DNA from: Amycolatopsis vancoresmycina
GTDB lineage: Bacteria > Actinomycetota > Actinomycetes > Mycobacteriales > Pseudonocardiaceae
DNA length: 64,000 nucleotides
Reading direction: 5' to 3'
Assembly: GCF_000716785.1 (NCBI RefSeq)
Contig: NZ_JNYY01000002.1
Coordinates: 310,001 to 374,000, forward strand
Positions 50,234 to 58,709 of this stretch are shown piece by piece. Each line of letters starts with the position of its first letter. Positions within the stretch are counted from its first letter, which is position 1. Below the pieces are notes generated by a model, which made no database searches, was not told the origin of the DNA, and saw only the letters and a list, made by a program, of their open reading frames with translations. Position numbers and translations under genes: made by a program.

Positions 50234-51321
50234 TCTCGCCGGACAGCGACCGTTTTGTCGTGTCGCGGACCGCCGGACGCCACTGGATCCTGGCGGGAGT
50301 GCTCCTCGCCGTCGGCGCCGGGATTGTCTGGCTGGGCCTGTCGGCGTCCCAGCAGAGTCCACGGGTGGCCGGCTGTGTGTTCGGGGGCGGTTTCGTGCTG
50401 CTGGGGTTGATCCTGGTCGCCCGCTCGCTGCCCGAACCGGTCGTCGACGAACTCGTTCTCGACGCCTCGGGGATCTCGCGCGTCGTCGGTGGAGTCGTCT
50501 GGGCGGTGCGCTGGGGGGAATTGACGGCCGTCGCCGTTCCGGCCGAGCCCGGCCGGGCGCACTCCTTCCGGGTCGTTCTCGAGCCGGTCGATGCCCGGTT
50601 CGCGGAGCACCACCGAGGGCTCACCCCGGTGGCCGGAGGCGGGTTCCTCGTACCCGGGATCACGCTGTCGGCCGCCGAAGCCGGACGCGTACGCGAGATC
50701 TCCGGGAAGTACGCCGGAATCGCCGAACGGCCGGTCACCCCGGTGGCGCCGGGTCCCCACCGGGCGAGCGTGCCCGAGCTGGACCACGTGAGCATCCACG
50801 TCAACGGCTGGGACCGCCGGAAGGTGTTGCTCTTCGACTTCGTCATGGCCGTGCTCGGTATCGGGGCGTACGTGGCCGCCGAGTTCGGGCCGGCCGGCTT
50901 CCTGCCCACCGGCTGCCGGATCGTGCTGGGCGCGGTCGTCGTGCTCCTCGGCGTCGTTCACGCCTTCGAGTTCAACAGCCACAAGCGCCAGCTCCGAGCC
51001 GATCTGCGGCTGTCCAACCTGGGCTTCCGGTGGACGACGTACACCCGGAAACTCGAGCTCGGCTGGCGCGAAGTCGCCGAACTGCGGCTGCTCGCGGACG
51101 GGAACCTCGAATTCCGCCCGGTCGACCTCGACTTCCCGCTGCGCCACGGCGACGCGGAGCACTTCGCCCGGGGTGCTGGCTGGTACCGCCTGCCGCGGAG
51201 GTTGAGCTCTGCCGCGATGCGGAGGTTTGCGACGCGCGCGCCGGCGCTGCTGCCCCGCGAAGTCGCGTTGACCATCGGGGGCGGGGCGCCGCCGACGCCG
51301 ATCACTCGGGGGGCTACGTGA
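50230..51321 (+). CDS. Membrane protein with PH-like domains, second T7SS cassette
   Basis: The protein has 363 residues. Two membrane segments at the start (about 20-40 and 46-65) precede a soluble beta-rich domain (about 70-170), then two more membrane segments (about 208-230 and 235-252) and a second beta-rich domain (about 260-330). Each half looks like a bacterial PH-like module (LDASGISRVVGGVVWAVRWGELTAVAVP; LSNLGFRWTTYTRKLELGWREVAELRLL). The function is unknown; its coupling to a T7SS target gene suggests an accessory or protective role. GTG start overlapping the previous stop. Confidence 0.65.
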   Translation: MISPDSDRFVVSRTAGRHWILAGVLLAVGAGIVWLGLSASQQSPRVAGCVFGGGFVLLGLILVARSLPEPVVDELVLDASGISRVVGGVVWAVRWGELTAVAVPAEPGRAHSFRVVLEPVDARFAEHHRGLTPVAGGGFLVPGITLSAAEAGRVREISGKYAGIAERPVTPVAPGPHRASVPELDHVSIHVNGWDRRKVLLFDFVMAVLGIGAYVAAEFGPAGFLPTGCRIVLGAVVVLLGVVHAFEFNSHKRQLRADLRLSNLGFRWTTYTRKLELGWREVAELRLLADGNLEFRPVDLDFPLRHGDAEHFARGAGWYRLPRRLSSAAMRRFATRAPALLPREVALTIGGGAPPTPITRGAT

Positions 51322-51581
51322 TCGGCGCCGGCGACCCGATGCCCTGCCCGGCTGGCGCCGGTTGGGGCAACGTCACCACGGCTCGCGTGATGACGCACCA
51401 GGAGAGCGGGACCGGGCCACGTAGTGACGGCCGGGGGACGGTCATCCCCCGATCGAGTGACGGGCTTCCGCTGCTCGCATGATTGTCGCACTCAGCCCCG
51501 GATAAGTTACAAAAACCTTCACTTTCCCTTCCTTGCCCGTGCTGACCTGGAGCGGACCGGCTTCGTGGCACAGTGCGGGGC
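51322..51581. other. Intergenic region, no gene seen
   Basis: These 260 nt hold no convincing reading frame. The left part is GC-rich with short inverted repeats (for example GGGGGACGGTCATCCCCC at 51431-51448, a possible terminator of the T7SS cassette). Around 51503-51535 the DNA is unusually AT-rich (AAGTTACAAAAACCTTCACT) and probably carries the ribokinase promoter. Confidence 0.4.
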
Positions 51582-52451
51582 ATGAACTCTGACGTGCTCG
51601 TTGTGGGATCCGCCAACGCCGACCTCGTCGTCGCGGTGGACCGGCGGCCGGGTGGCGGGGAGACCGTGCTGGGCGGGGACACCGTGCTCTCGCCAGGCGG
51701 CAAGGGCGCCAACACCGCGGTCGCCGCGGGGCGGCTCGGTGCGGACGTCGCGCTGCTCGGCGCCGTCGGCGACGACCCATACGGCCGGCTGCTGCTCGAC
51801 TCGCTGCGGGCCGCCGGGGTCGACACCGGCCTCGTGCGGACCAGCGACCGGCCGACCGGCATCGCCTACATCACCGTCACGCCGGACGGCGAGAACTCGA
51901 TCCTCGTCTCCCCCGGCGCCAACTCCAGCCTGGAGCCCGCCGACGTCGACGCCGTCTTCGACGGGGTCGAAATCATGGTCGTCTCGCTGGAGGTGCCGCT
52001 GCCGACCGTCGAGCACGCTGTCGCGCGCGCCGCCGAGAAGGGCGTGAAGGTGCTTCTCAACCTTTCGCCGGCGGCGAAGCTCTCGCCGGAGACGCTGGCC
52101 AGACTCGACGTCCTGCTCGTCAACGAGCACGAGGCCGCGTGGCTGACCGGGCCCGGCGCCGACTTCCGGAAGCTGCTCGACCTCGGGCCGCGGGCGGCCG
52201 TCGTCACGCTCGGCGCGGCCGGGGCCGTCGTCGTCGAAGCAGGTTCGCTGCGCCGGGTCGAGTCGCCGGAGGTCGCGGCCGTCGACACCACCGGGGCGGG
52301 GGACGCCTTCGCGGGCGCGCTCGCCGCGTCGCTCGCCGACGGCGCCGATCTCGTGTCGGCGGCGAAGCGAGCGGTGCGGGTCGCGGCGTTCAGCGTCACG
52401 CGGGCCGGCGCCCAGCCGTCCTACCCCACCGCCGCCGACCTGGGGGAATGA
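51582..52451 (+). CDS. rbsK: Ribokinase (PfkB family)
   Basis: The protein has 289 residues. PfkB signature 1 is GGKGANTAVAAGRLGADVALLGAVGDDPYG (about 43-70), and the catalytic signature 2 is DTTGAGDAFAGALAA (about 230-244), which contains the anion-hole GAGD. The N-terminus VVGSANADLVVAVDRRPGGGET is typical of ribokinases, so phosphorylation of ribose to ribose-5-phosphate is likely. No ribose transporter or LacI regulator adjoins it. The ATG at 51582 was preferred to a GTG at 51573. The ParB-like gene follows after 28 nt. Confidence 0.88.
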   Translation: MNSDVLVVGSANADLVVAVDRRPGGGETVLGGDTVLSPGGKGANTAVAAGRLGADVALLGAVGDDPYGRLLLDSLRAAGVDTGLVRTSDRPTGIAYITVTPDGENSILVSPGANSSLEPADVDAVFDGVEIMVVSLEVPLPTVEHAVARAAEKGVKVLLNLSPAAKLSPETLARLDVLLVNEHEAAWLTGPGADFRKLLDLGPRAAVVTLGAAGAVVVEAGSLRRVESPEVAAVDTTGAGDAFAGALAASLADGADLVSAAKRAVRVAAFSVTRAGAQPSYPTAADLGE

Positions 52452-52479
52452 TCATCCGGCCGCCCGTGTTGCAGCTCAC

Positions 52480-53220
52480 ATGGGCGATTCGTTCGGCTCG
52501 GCCTGGTGGCGCGGCCACGTCGCGCAGCTGCGGGCGATCGCGGAGGCGCGCCGGCCGGACCACCTCGCGATCATGCCGCTCGACGAGACCCTCAAGGCGC
52601 TCGGCAAGCAGACCGAGGTCGACGAAGGCGTCTACGAGGTGCCGCTGGAGGGCGTGGTCGGCACCGTCGCCCGTGCCGGGGACTTCGACCGCGAGTTCCG
52701 GCCGCGCAACCGGGCGCTGCGGGACCGCTGGGAGCACCTGACGCGGACGTCGGCGGACCTGCCGCCGGTGCGGCTGGTCCGGCTCTCCGACATGTTCTTC
52801 GTCGAGGACGGCCACCACCGCGTCGCGATCGCCCGCGCCCGCGGGGCCCGGACGATCCGCGCCCGGGTGCGCTGGATCAGCACGGTCGCCTGCGCGCTGC
52901 GCTGCCTGACGCTGGCCGACCTGCCGTCGAAGACCGCCGAGCGGATGTTCCTCGAGCGCGTGCCGCTGCCGGACGACGTCCGGCTCGGGCTGTGGCTCGA
53001 CGACCCGGCCGACTGGTTCCGGCTCGCCGACTCGGCCGAAGCCTGGGGATTCCGCCGTATGCTGGCCGGACGGCCGGTGCGCAGCCGCGAAGAACTGGCC
53101 GACGCCTGGTGGCACGAGGAGGTCCGGCCGGTGCTCGAACAGGTGCGTGAACGCGGTTTGTGCCCGCCACCACGAGATATCGAGACCTATCTGAGCTATG
53201 GTCTAGACCATGTCGTCTGA
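52480..53220 (+). CDS. ParB/sulfiredoxin-like-fold protein of unknown function
   Basis: The protein has 246 residues. The central stretch VRLVRLSDMFFVEDGHHRVAIARARG (about 97-122) has the GHHR core of the ParB-N/sulfiredoxin superfamily, where ParB proteins have GERR. There is no DNA-binding helix-turn-helix and no parS-type role is suggested. The N-terminal part contains LRAIAEARRPDHLAIMPLDETL. Similar proteins are scattered in actinobacteria and are often labelled chromosome partitioning proteins, which is probably wrong. It overlaps the start of ptsI by 11 nt, and its end contains the DasR-type operator. Confidence 0.65.
   Translation: MGDSFGSAWWRGHVAQLRAIAEARRPDHLAIMPLDETLKALGKQTEVDEGVYEVPLEGVVGTVARAGDFDREFRPRNRALRDRWEHLTRTSADLPPVRLVRLSDMFFVEDGHHRVAIARARGARTIRARVRWISTVACALRCLTLADLPSKTAERMFLERVPLPDDVRLGLWLDDPADWFRLADSAEAWGFRRMLAGRPVRSREELADAWWHEEVRPVLEQVRERGLCPPPRDIETYLSYGLDHVV
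53199..53210. promoter_or_regulatory. DasR-type operator (dre) over the ptsI start
   Basis: TGGTCTAGACCA is the exact palindromic core of the DasR-responsive element of Streptomyces; the palindrome extends to 14 bp (53198-53211). It ends on the first base of the ptsI ATG. DasR is a GntR regulator released by glucosamine-6-phosphate or N-acetylglucosamine-6-phosphate and controls PTS genes, ptsI included. No dasR is in the window. Confidence 0.85.
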
Positions 53221-54841
53221 GCTTCTGTCCGGGGTCGCCGTCAGCCCCGGCCGTGCGAGTGGTCCCGTCGTCCGTGTCGCGGAGCCGCTCGGCGAGCCCG
53301 CAGCCACCCCGGCCCCGGCCGATCCGGCCGCCGAAGCCGCCCGGATCGCCCCCGCGGCCGCGACCGTCGCCGGCCGGCTGGAGAAGCAGGCCGAAAGCGC
53401 GACCGGCGAAGCGGCGACCATTTTGTTCACGACGGCCGCGATGGCCGCCGACCCGGCGCTCGCGTCCCAGGCCGAGACGCTGGTCAAGACGCAGGGGCTC
53501 CCTGCGGCGCGTGCGGTGTACCAGGCCGCGGAGGGCTTCGCCGAAGCGCTGGCCGCGGCCGGCGGGTACATGGCGGAGCGCGTCCGTGACGTCCGTGACG
53601 TGCGCGACCGGCTGATCGCCGAGCTGCTCGGCATCGCGCCGCCGGGGGTGCCCGAGCTGGCGTCGCCGAGCGTCCTGGTCGCGCGTGACCTCGCCCCGGC
53701 CGACACCGCGGGCCTCGACCCGGCGAAGGTGCTCGCCCTGGTCACCGAGGAGGGCGGCCCGACGAGCCACACGGCGATCCTGGCGCGCGCACTCGGCATC
53801 CCGGCCGTCGTCGCGGTCCGCGGCCTGCTGAACCTGGACGCGCAAGCGCTTGCGGTCGACGGCGACACCGGCACGGTCGAGGTCGCGGACCCGTCGGCCC
53901 CGGTCGTCACGGCGACGGTGGCCCAGCTGGCGGAGTGGAACGGCACCGGCGCGACGGCCGACGGCCACCGCGTGAAGGTCTACGGCAACGTCGGCTCCCC
54001 GGCCGACGCGCGGGCCGCGGCGGACGCGGGCGCCGAGGGCGTCGGCCTGTTCCGCACCGAGTTCTGCTACCTGGACGCCTCGGACGAGCCGTCGGTGGCC
54101 GACCAGCGCGCCGCGTACACGGCGGTGCTCGCGCCGTTCCCGGGCAAGCCGGTGATCGTGCGGACCCTGGACGCGGGCGCCGACAAGCCGCTGGCCTTCC
54201 TGTCGCCGGACGCCGAGCCGAACCCGGCCCTCGGCGTCCGCGGGCTGCGCGTGGCGTTCGACCGCCCCGAGGTCCTGGACCGCCAGCTCGAGGCCATCGC
54301 GGGCGCGGCGGCGGATTCGGGCGCCGAGGTCTCGGTGATGGCCCCGATGGTCGCGACGGTCGAAGAGGCGGCCTGGTTCGCCGGCCGCGTCCGCGCGGCG
54401 GGCATCAGCCGGGCGGGCGTGATGATCGAGATCCCGGCGGCGGCGCTGAGCGCCCGCGAGATCCTCGACGCGGTGGACTTCGTCTCGGTCGGCACGAACG
54501 ACCTGGCCCAGTACACGTTCGCGGCCGACCGCCAGCTCGGCGCGGTGGCCAAGCTCAACGACCCGTGGCAGCCGGGCCTCCTGCGCCTGCTGAAGCTGAT
54601 CGGCGACGCGGCCAAGGCCACGGGCAAACCGGCCGGCGTCTGCGGCGAAGCGGCCGCGGACCCGCGACTGGCGCTGGTCCTGACGGGCTTGGGCCTGACG
54701 AGCCTGTCGATGAACGCCCCGGCGATCCGCACGGTGGGTGCGAGCCTGGCGACGGCAAGCCTGGCGGAGTGCGAAGCCCTGGCGGAGGCAGCGCTGGCGA
54801 CCTCGGACCCAGCGGCAGCCCGCGCGGCGGCTCGCCCCTGA
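53210..54841 (+). CDS. ptsI: PTS enzyme I (phosphoenolpyruvate-protein phosphotransferase)
   Basis: The protein has 543 residues. It takes phosphate from PEP and passes it to HPr, the first step of sugar uptake by the PTS. The phospho-histidine is His187 in GGPTSHTAILARALGIPAV. The PEP-binding barrel has GLFRTEFCYLD, RTLDAGADKPLAFL, then MIEIPAA, SVGTNDLAQYTFAADR and the catalytic Cys in GVCGEAAADP. The length is close to the family's 550-575. Start ATG lies inside the preceding gene and inside a DasR operator, so repression by DasR would block initiation directly. HPr and EII genes are not in this window. Confidence 0.95.
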   Translation: MSSELLSGVAVSPGRASGPVVRVAEPLGEPAATPAPADPAAEAARIAPAAATVAGRLEKQAESATGEAATILFTTAAMAADPALASQAETLVKTQGLPAARAVYQAAEGFAEALAAAGGYMAERVRDVRDVRDRLIAELLGIAPPGVPELASPSVLVARDLAPADTAGLDPAKVLALVTEEGGPTSHTAILARALGIPAVVAVRGLLNLDAQALAVDGDTGTVEVADPSAPVVTATVAQLAEWNGTGATADGHRVKVYGNVGSPADARAAADAGAEGVGLFRTEFCYLDASDEPSVADQRAAYTAVLAPFPGKPVIVRTLDAGADKPLAFLSPDAEPNPALGVRGLRVAFDRPEVLDRQLEAIAGAAADSGAEVSVMAPMVATVEEAAWFAGRVRAAGISRAGVMIEIPAAALSAREILDAVDFVSVGTNDLAQYTFAADRQLGAVAKLNDPWQPGLLRLLKLIGDAAKATGKPAGVCGEAAADPRLALVLTGLGLTSLSMNAPAIRTVGASLATASLAECEALAEAALATSDPAAARAAARP

Positions 54842-55325
54842 GGCTCGGTCGGCTCCTGCTTGGCCGGGGGTCGGCTGGCCACGGCTCGGTGAGCGGGTGC
54901 CTGCCGCTCACGAGGGTCGGCTGCGACGTTGGGGTGCGCCCGCTCCGAGGTGGGTGCCGCCTCGGGGGCGTATGGACCCGAGGGCGCCGGCCCGCTGCGA
55001 TGGTGGGTGCCGGCTCGAGGGCGCGTACCGCTCCGAGGTGGCGTGGCGGCTCGGGGGCGGTTAGACCCGCGGCGCCATGGTGGAGTGCCGGTTCGGGGCG
55101 CGAGCCCGCTCCGACACCCACCCGCGGTCCCGCAATCCCCGGCCGGCCGACAACTACCCCAGGTAGAACGCTACTTCCGGACCATTCGCCGCCAAGCGAA
55201 TCATCCCCACCCGCAGGGGCGCCCCCCCACTTTCAGTCTATCGGTCATCACCGACCGTGCCGGGCTGTGCGAACCTGGACCGGCGTGGTTGTCCACATTG
55301 ATCGAGGGGTGTGGGCAACTCGCCC
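54842..55325. repeat. Non-coding stretch with imperfect tandem repeats
   Basis: No reading frame here has a credible product. From about 54940 to 55115 a unit of roughly 85-95 bp beginning CGCTCCGAGGTGG recurs imperfectly about two times, each with CTCGGGGGCG and a GACCCG-type segment. The codon pattern is irregular, so it may be a decayed gene or an intergenic repeat family. A DnaA-box-like TTGTCCACA is at 55289. Confidence 0.4.
55289..55297 (+). promoter_or_regulatory. DnaA-box sequence
   Basis: TTGTCCACA occurs in non-coding DNA about 54 kb from the parS cluster. A single copy in GC-rich DNA may be chance. Confidence 0.25.
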
Positions 55326-55376
55326 GAAGTCCGTGAAGGTCACCTTGGCAATCCTGAGGTGGCCTTCACGGGCTTC
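55326..55376. repeat. Long hairpin with GTGAAGG/CCTTCAC arms
   Basis: The arms 55326-55345 and 55357-55376 pair over 20 bp with two mismatches around an 11-nt loop. The arm core CCGTGAAGGTCACC is a kind of intergenic repeat I recall from Amycolatopsis genomes. It could end transcription from the left or be a dispersed palindromic repeat. Confidence 0.55.
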
Positions 55377-55468
55377 CCCCAGAAAAAACTCCGGCCGGTT
55401 GTCGATCCTGCCCTCCTCCGCTCGACGCAGGGGTGAGAAGCGAACGATCGAGCCGAGAGGACCTCACC

Positions 55469-56872
55469 ATGACCGCCACCATCGCCGCCCCGGCTGATGC
55501 CGTCAGGGCCGGACGTCGGGAATGGATCGGGCTGGCCGTGCTCGCGCTGCCCACCCTGCTCGTCTCGCTCGACGTCTTCGTGCTCGTGCTCGCCCTGCCG
55601 AAGCTTGCCGTCAGCCTGCACGCCGACGGGACCGAACAGCTCTGGATCATGGACACCTACGGCTTCATGGTCGCCGGGTTCATGGTCACCATGGGGACGC
55701 TCGGGGACCGGATCGGGCGGCGGAAGCTGCTGCTCATCGGGGCTGCCGCCTTCGGGGTCGCCTCCGTCGCCGCCGCCTTCTCCACCACGGCCGGCATGCT
55801 GATCGCCGCGCGGGCCGTGCTCGGGATCGCGGGGGCCACGCTCGCTCCCTCCACCCTCTCGCTCATCGGGACCCTGTTCGAAAACCCGCGGCAGCGGGCC
55901 GAAGCCATCGGGATCTGGGCCGGCTGCTTCTCCGTCGGGGCGATCGTCGGGCCGATGGTCGGCGGTTTCCTGCTCGAACACTTCTGGTGGGGCTCGGTCT
56001 TCCTGCTCGGCGTGCCCGCCATGGTCCTGCTGCTGGTCGTCGGGCCGAAGCTGCTGCCGGAGTACCGCGACGAGACCGCCGGGCGGCTCGACCTGCCGAG
56101 CGTCGCCCTCTCCCTCGCCGCGATCCTGCCCGCCGTCTACGGCGTCAAGGAACTCGCCCGCGACGGCGTCCGGGCCGTTCCCCTGCTCGCGCTCGTCGTC
56201 GGTGTCGTCGTCGGCTACGTCTTCGTGAAGCGGCAGCGCCGGCTCGACGACCCGCTGATCGACTTCAGCCTCTTCGCCGCGAAGGCGTTCCGCACCACGC
56301 TCGGCGGGATGTTGCTGTTCAGCATGCTCGGCGGCACGACCATGCTGTTCGCCGCGCAGTTCTTCCAGCTCGCCCAGCACCTGTCGCCGGTCGGGGCCGC
56401 GCTGGGGCTGCTGCCCGGGATGGCCTGCTCGACCGTCAGCTTCCTCGCCGCGCCCGTGCTCGCCCGGCGCGTCCGGCCGGGCGCGCTGATCGCCGGCGGC
56501 GTCGCCCTCGCCGCGTCCGGGATGGTGATCCTCGCGCTCGCCGACCCGGCCGCCGGGCCGGTGTGGCCGTCGCTCGGGTTCGCCGTGACGTCGCTGGGTG
56601 TCGGGCCGATGGTCGCCCTCGGCACCGACCTCGTCGTCGGCTCCGTCCCGGTGCGCAAGGCCGGTGCCGCCGCTTCGCTGGCCCAGACCGTCAACGAGTT
56701 CGGCTACGCCTTCGGCCTCGCGACCGTCGGCACGCTGGGCAACGCCGTCGTCCGCGCCCACGGGCTGCCCGCCGGGCTGCACGTCGTCGCCGGGCTCGCG
56801 GCCGTCGCTTTCGCCGTCCTCTTCTGGTTCGTCGCCCGGAACCTGCGCTCGATCCGGCCGGCGGCCGCCTGA
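55469..56872 (+). CDS. MFS drug exporter, DHA2 (14-helix) family
   Basis: The protein has 467 residues with about 14 hydrophobic segments. The DHA2-type start LPTLLVSLDVFVLVLALP, motif A as GTLGDRIGRRKLLLIGA (about 80-96) and motif C-like GAIVGPMVGGFLLEHFWW are present. It should export toxic or secondary-metabolite compounds by proton antiport. No regulator adjoins it. The ATG follows GAGAGG. A terminator lies 9-48 nt after the stop. Confidence 0.88.
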   Translation: MTATIAAPADAVRAGRREWIGLAVLALPTLLVSLDVFVLVLALPKLAVSLHADGTEQLWIMDTYGFMVAGFMVTMGTLGDRIGRRKLLLIGAAAFGVASVAAAFSTTAGMLIAARAVLGIAGATLAPSTLSLIGTLFENPRQRAEAIGIWAGCFSVGAIVGPMVGGFLLEHFWWGSVFLLGVPAMVLLLVVGPKLLPEYRDETAGRLDLPSVALSLAAILPAVYGVKELARDGVRAVPLLALVVGVVVGYVFVKRQRRLDDPLIDFSLFAAKAFRTTLGGMLLFSMLGGTTMLFAAQFFQLAQHLSPVGAALGLLPGMACSTVSFLAAPVLARRVRPGALIAGGVALAASGMVILALADPAAGPVWPSLGFAVTSLGVGPMVALGTDLVVGSVPVRKAGAAASLAQTVNEFGYAFGLATVGTLGNAVVRAHGLPAGLHVVAGLAAVAFAVLFWFVARNLRSIRPAAA

Positions 56873-56880
56873 CGACGGCG

Positions 56881-56920
56881 AAGGCCTCCCCACCCGATGC
56901 CTGGGTGGAGAGGCCTTCTT
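56881..56920. terminator. Terminator between DHA2 exporter and DUF1707 gene
   Basis: A 15-bp stem with one mismatch (56881-56895 with 56903-56917, AAGGCCTCCCCACCC against GGGTGGAGAGGCCTT) is followed by CTT. It serves two convergent genes. Confidence 0.8.
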
Positions 56921-56945
56921 GACGCCGGGGGCAGAGGGGCCCCGG

Positions 56946-57608
56946 CTAGCCGAAGAGCCCGCGCCGCGGGTGGCGGACGACCAGCGAGCCGCCGTGGACC
57001 CGGCCGCTCAGCACGTACCGCGGGTTGCCCATCCGCCCGTTGCTGCGGGTCTTGTCCTCCATCGAGCCGAACTTGACGTCGCCGATGGAGTTGAGGTCCA
57101 CCGCGGCGTGCTCCGGGATGATGATCTCGACCGAGCCCCACTTGGCGTCCAGCTCGATGTGCACCACCGGCGACTGCACCTGGGCCTCGGTGAAGTCCAG
57201 CTTCGTCGAGCCGTACTTGTTCCGCACGACCAGCTCGGACGGCACCACCCACGGCCCGCCGCGGTGCAGGGACGAGTACTTCGCGTTCAGCTCGACGCGC
57301 GGCCCCGGCGAGTAGCCGCCGTAACCCGCCGGAGGTGCGTACGCCGGAGCGGCGGCGAGGGCCGCGGCCGGGTGGTAGAGGCCGGCGAGGTCGGCCAGCA
57401 CGGCGTTCAGCTCGCCACGCGTCCGCGATGCCAGCGCCTTGTCGGTGCGCTCGGTGAACTCGTCGAGGTCGATCATGCCGCGGCCGATCGCCTTCTGCAG
57501 CACGCCCACCACGTGCTCGCGCTCGTCGTCCGACACCCGGAGATCGCGCTCGCTCAACGGCTTGGTTTCGGTCACCGGTTCCGCCGCCGCGGTCTCTTCC
57601 TCGCCCAT
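56946..57608 (-). CDS. DUF1707 and cell-wall-active-type beta domain protein
   Basis: The protein has 220 residues. A DUF1707 domain (about 18-75; LRVSDDEREHVVGVLQKAIGRGMIDLDEFTERTDKALASRTRGEL) is followed by a Pro/Ala-rich link and a beta-helical C-terminal domain like those of LiaF/DUF2154 proteins (about 105-215; VELNAKYSSLHRGGPW, then IELDAKWGSVEIIIPEHAAVDL). No membrane segment is seen. DUF1707 proteins are common in actinobacteria and of unknown function. ATG at 57608 (or GTG at 57614) faces a divergent lipoprotein gene only about 48 nt away. Confidence 0.8.
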   Translation of the reverse strand: MGEEETAAAEPVTETKPLSERDLRVSDDEREHVVGVLQKAIGRGMIDLDEFTERTDKALASRTRGELNAVLADLAGLYHPAAALAAAPAYAPPAGYGGYSPGPRVELNAKYSSLHRGGPWVVPSELVVRNKYGSTKLDFTEAQVQSPVVHIELDAKWGSVEIIIPEHAAVDLNSIGDVKFGSMEDKTRSNGRMGNPRYVLSGRVHGGSLVVRHPRRGLFG

Positions 57609-57656
57609 GTCCACGATGGTAGAACTGGATTCCACCAGGGAGATCGGGGGAAAACC

Positions 57657-58706
57657 CTGAACGGACCCGTAGTCCGCGCCATGGCCGCCGTCGCGGCCGC
57701 CCTCCTGCTGGCCGGGTGCACCAACGCCGCACCCGTGCCGCCACCACCCCCGGGGCCGCTCACCGAACTCTCCGGCATCCAGGCGACCGGTGGCATCGGC
57801 GTCACCGCGCTGCTGCCGACCGCCGGGCCCACCCTGTTCGACGCCGACCGCGGCCCGGTGGCCACCCCGCCCGGCTACCCCGGCGGCGACAACCAGCTGG
57901 ACGTGGTGCGGGCCGGGAAGCACGTCGTCCTGACGGTCCGCCCGGCCTCCCCCAAGGACGCCGAGCCCTTCGAGATCCTCGAGTACACCGGGCCGTCGAG
58001 CCCGCCGCGGTCGCTCGGCCGGGCCTGGTCGGCGGGGCCGGACGCGGCCGGCGAAGGCGTGTGGCTGATCCGGCAGGACGCGCCGGACGAATGCCGGCTC
58101 CAGCACGTCTCGTTCGACGGCGGCGAGCTCGGCCACGGCCAACCCGCCAGCTGCCGCACGCAGGTGCGGAGCGAGACCCCGCACGGCCTGCTGATCACCA
58201 TCAACGCCGACGCCGCCGAGTCCACCGACGCCCTGATCGAACCGGCGACCGGCCGGACGATCCGGCAGGCGCCGCGCATCCTCGGTGCCGCCGGCGACTG
58301 GCTGCTGCTCGACGGCCTGACCGACCTGACCCTCGTCGACTTGCGGAACAACAGCAGCAAGAAGCTCAACCGGCCCTCGATCGGCTCGGCACCCACCGTC
58401 GTGCCCTCGCGCGAAGGGACGATCTGGGCCGTCGACTTCGCGAACCCCGCCTACCGCGCCACCAGCACGCAGACGCGGGACATCTGGCTGCTGCGCCCGG
58501 ACGGACCGACCTGGGACCACGCGCCGGGCATGCCGTTCGTCACCGAGCACCTCAAGCGCGGCGGCGGCTTCGGCTGGTCGGCCGACGGGGACCTGGTGCT
58601 CGCCGACCGCGTCCTCGCCGCCTGGCACCCCGGCGAACCGCAGTGGCGGCTGAGCCGGGCCGCGCTGCCCGCCGGCGTCTGGTCGGGCTTCGTGACCCTG
58701 CCCTGA
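57657..58706 (+). CDS. Putative lipoprotein, beta-propeller-like
   Basis: The signal sequence ends in the lipobox LLAGC. From the ATG at 57681 the pre-Cys part would be only 12 residues with no basic residue; from the CTG at 57657, with GGGGG 6 nt upstream, it becomes LNGPVVRAMAAVAAALLLAGC with an Arg and a normal length, so I prefer the unusual CTG start. The mature part, about 328 residues, has repeated strand-type segments (WLLLDGLTDLTLVDLRNN, GTIWAVDFANPAYRATS, GGGFGWSADGDLVLADR) suggesting a propeller. The function is unknown. It diverges from the DUF1707 gene and converges on the response regulator. Confidence 0.7.
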   Translation: MNGPVVRAMAAVAAALLLAGCTNAAPVPPPPPGPLTELSGIQATGGIGVTALLPTAGPTLFDADRGPVATPPGYPGGDNQLDVVRAGKHVVLTVRPASPKDAEPFEILEYTGPSSPPRSLGRAWSAGPDAAGEGVWLIRQDAPDECRLQHVSFDGGELGHGQPASCRTQVRSETPHGLLITINADAAESTDALIEPATGRTIRQAPRILGAAGDWLLLDGLTDLTLVDLRNNSSKKLNRPSIGSAPTVVPSREGTIWAVDFANPAYRATSTQTRDIWLLRPDGPTWDHAPGMPFVTEHLKRGGGFGWSADGDLVLADRVLAAWHPGEPQWRLSRAALPAGVWSGFVTLP

Positions 58707-58709
58707 GCG

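Noticed and set aside
52480..53220. Calling the ParB-like protein a second chromosome-partitioning ParB
   Set aside because: It has GHHR instead of GERR, no helix-turn-helix and no ParA partner, so only the fold is shared.
54929..55336. 135-codon frame in the ptsI-MFS gap
   Set aside because: Composition changes along its length, it has no ribosome site and runs through imperfect repeats; no family resemblance.
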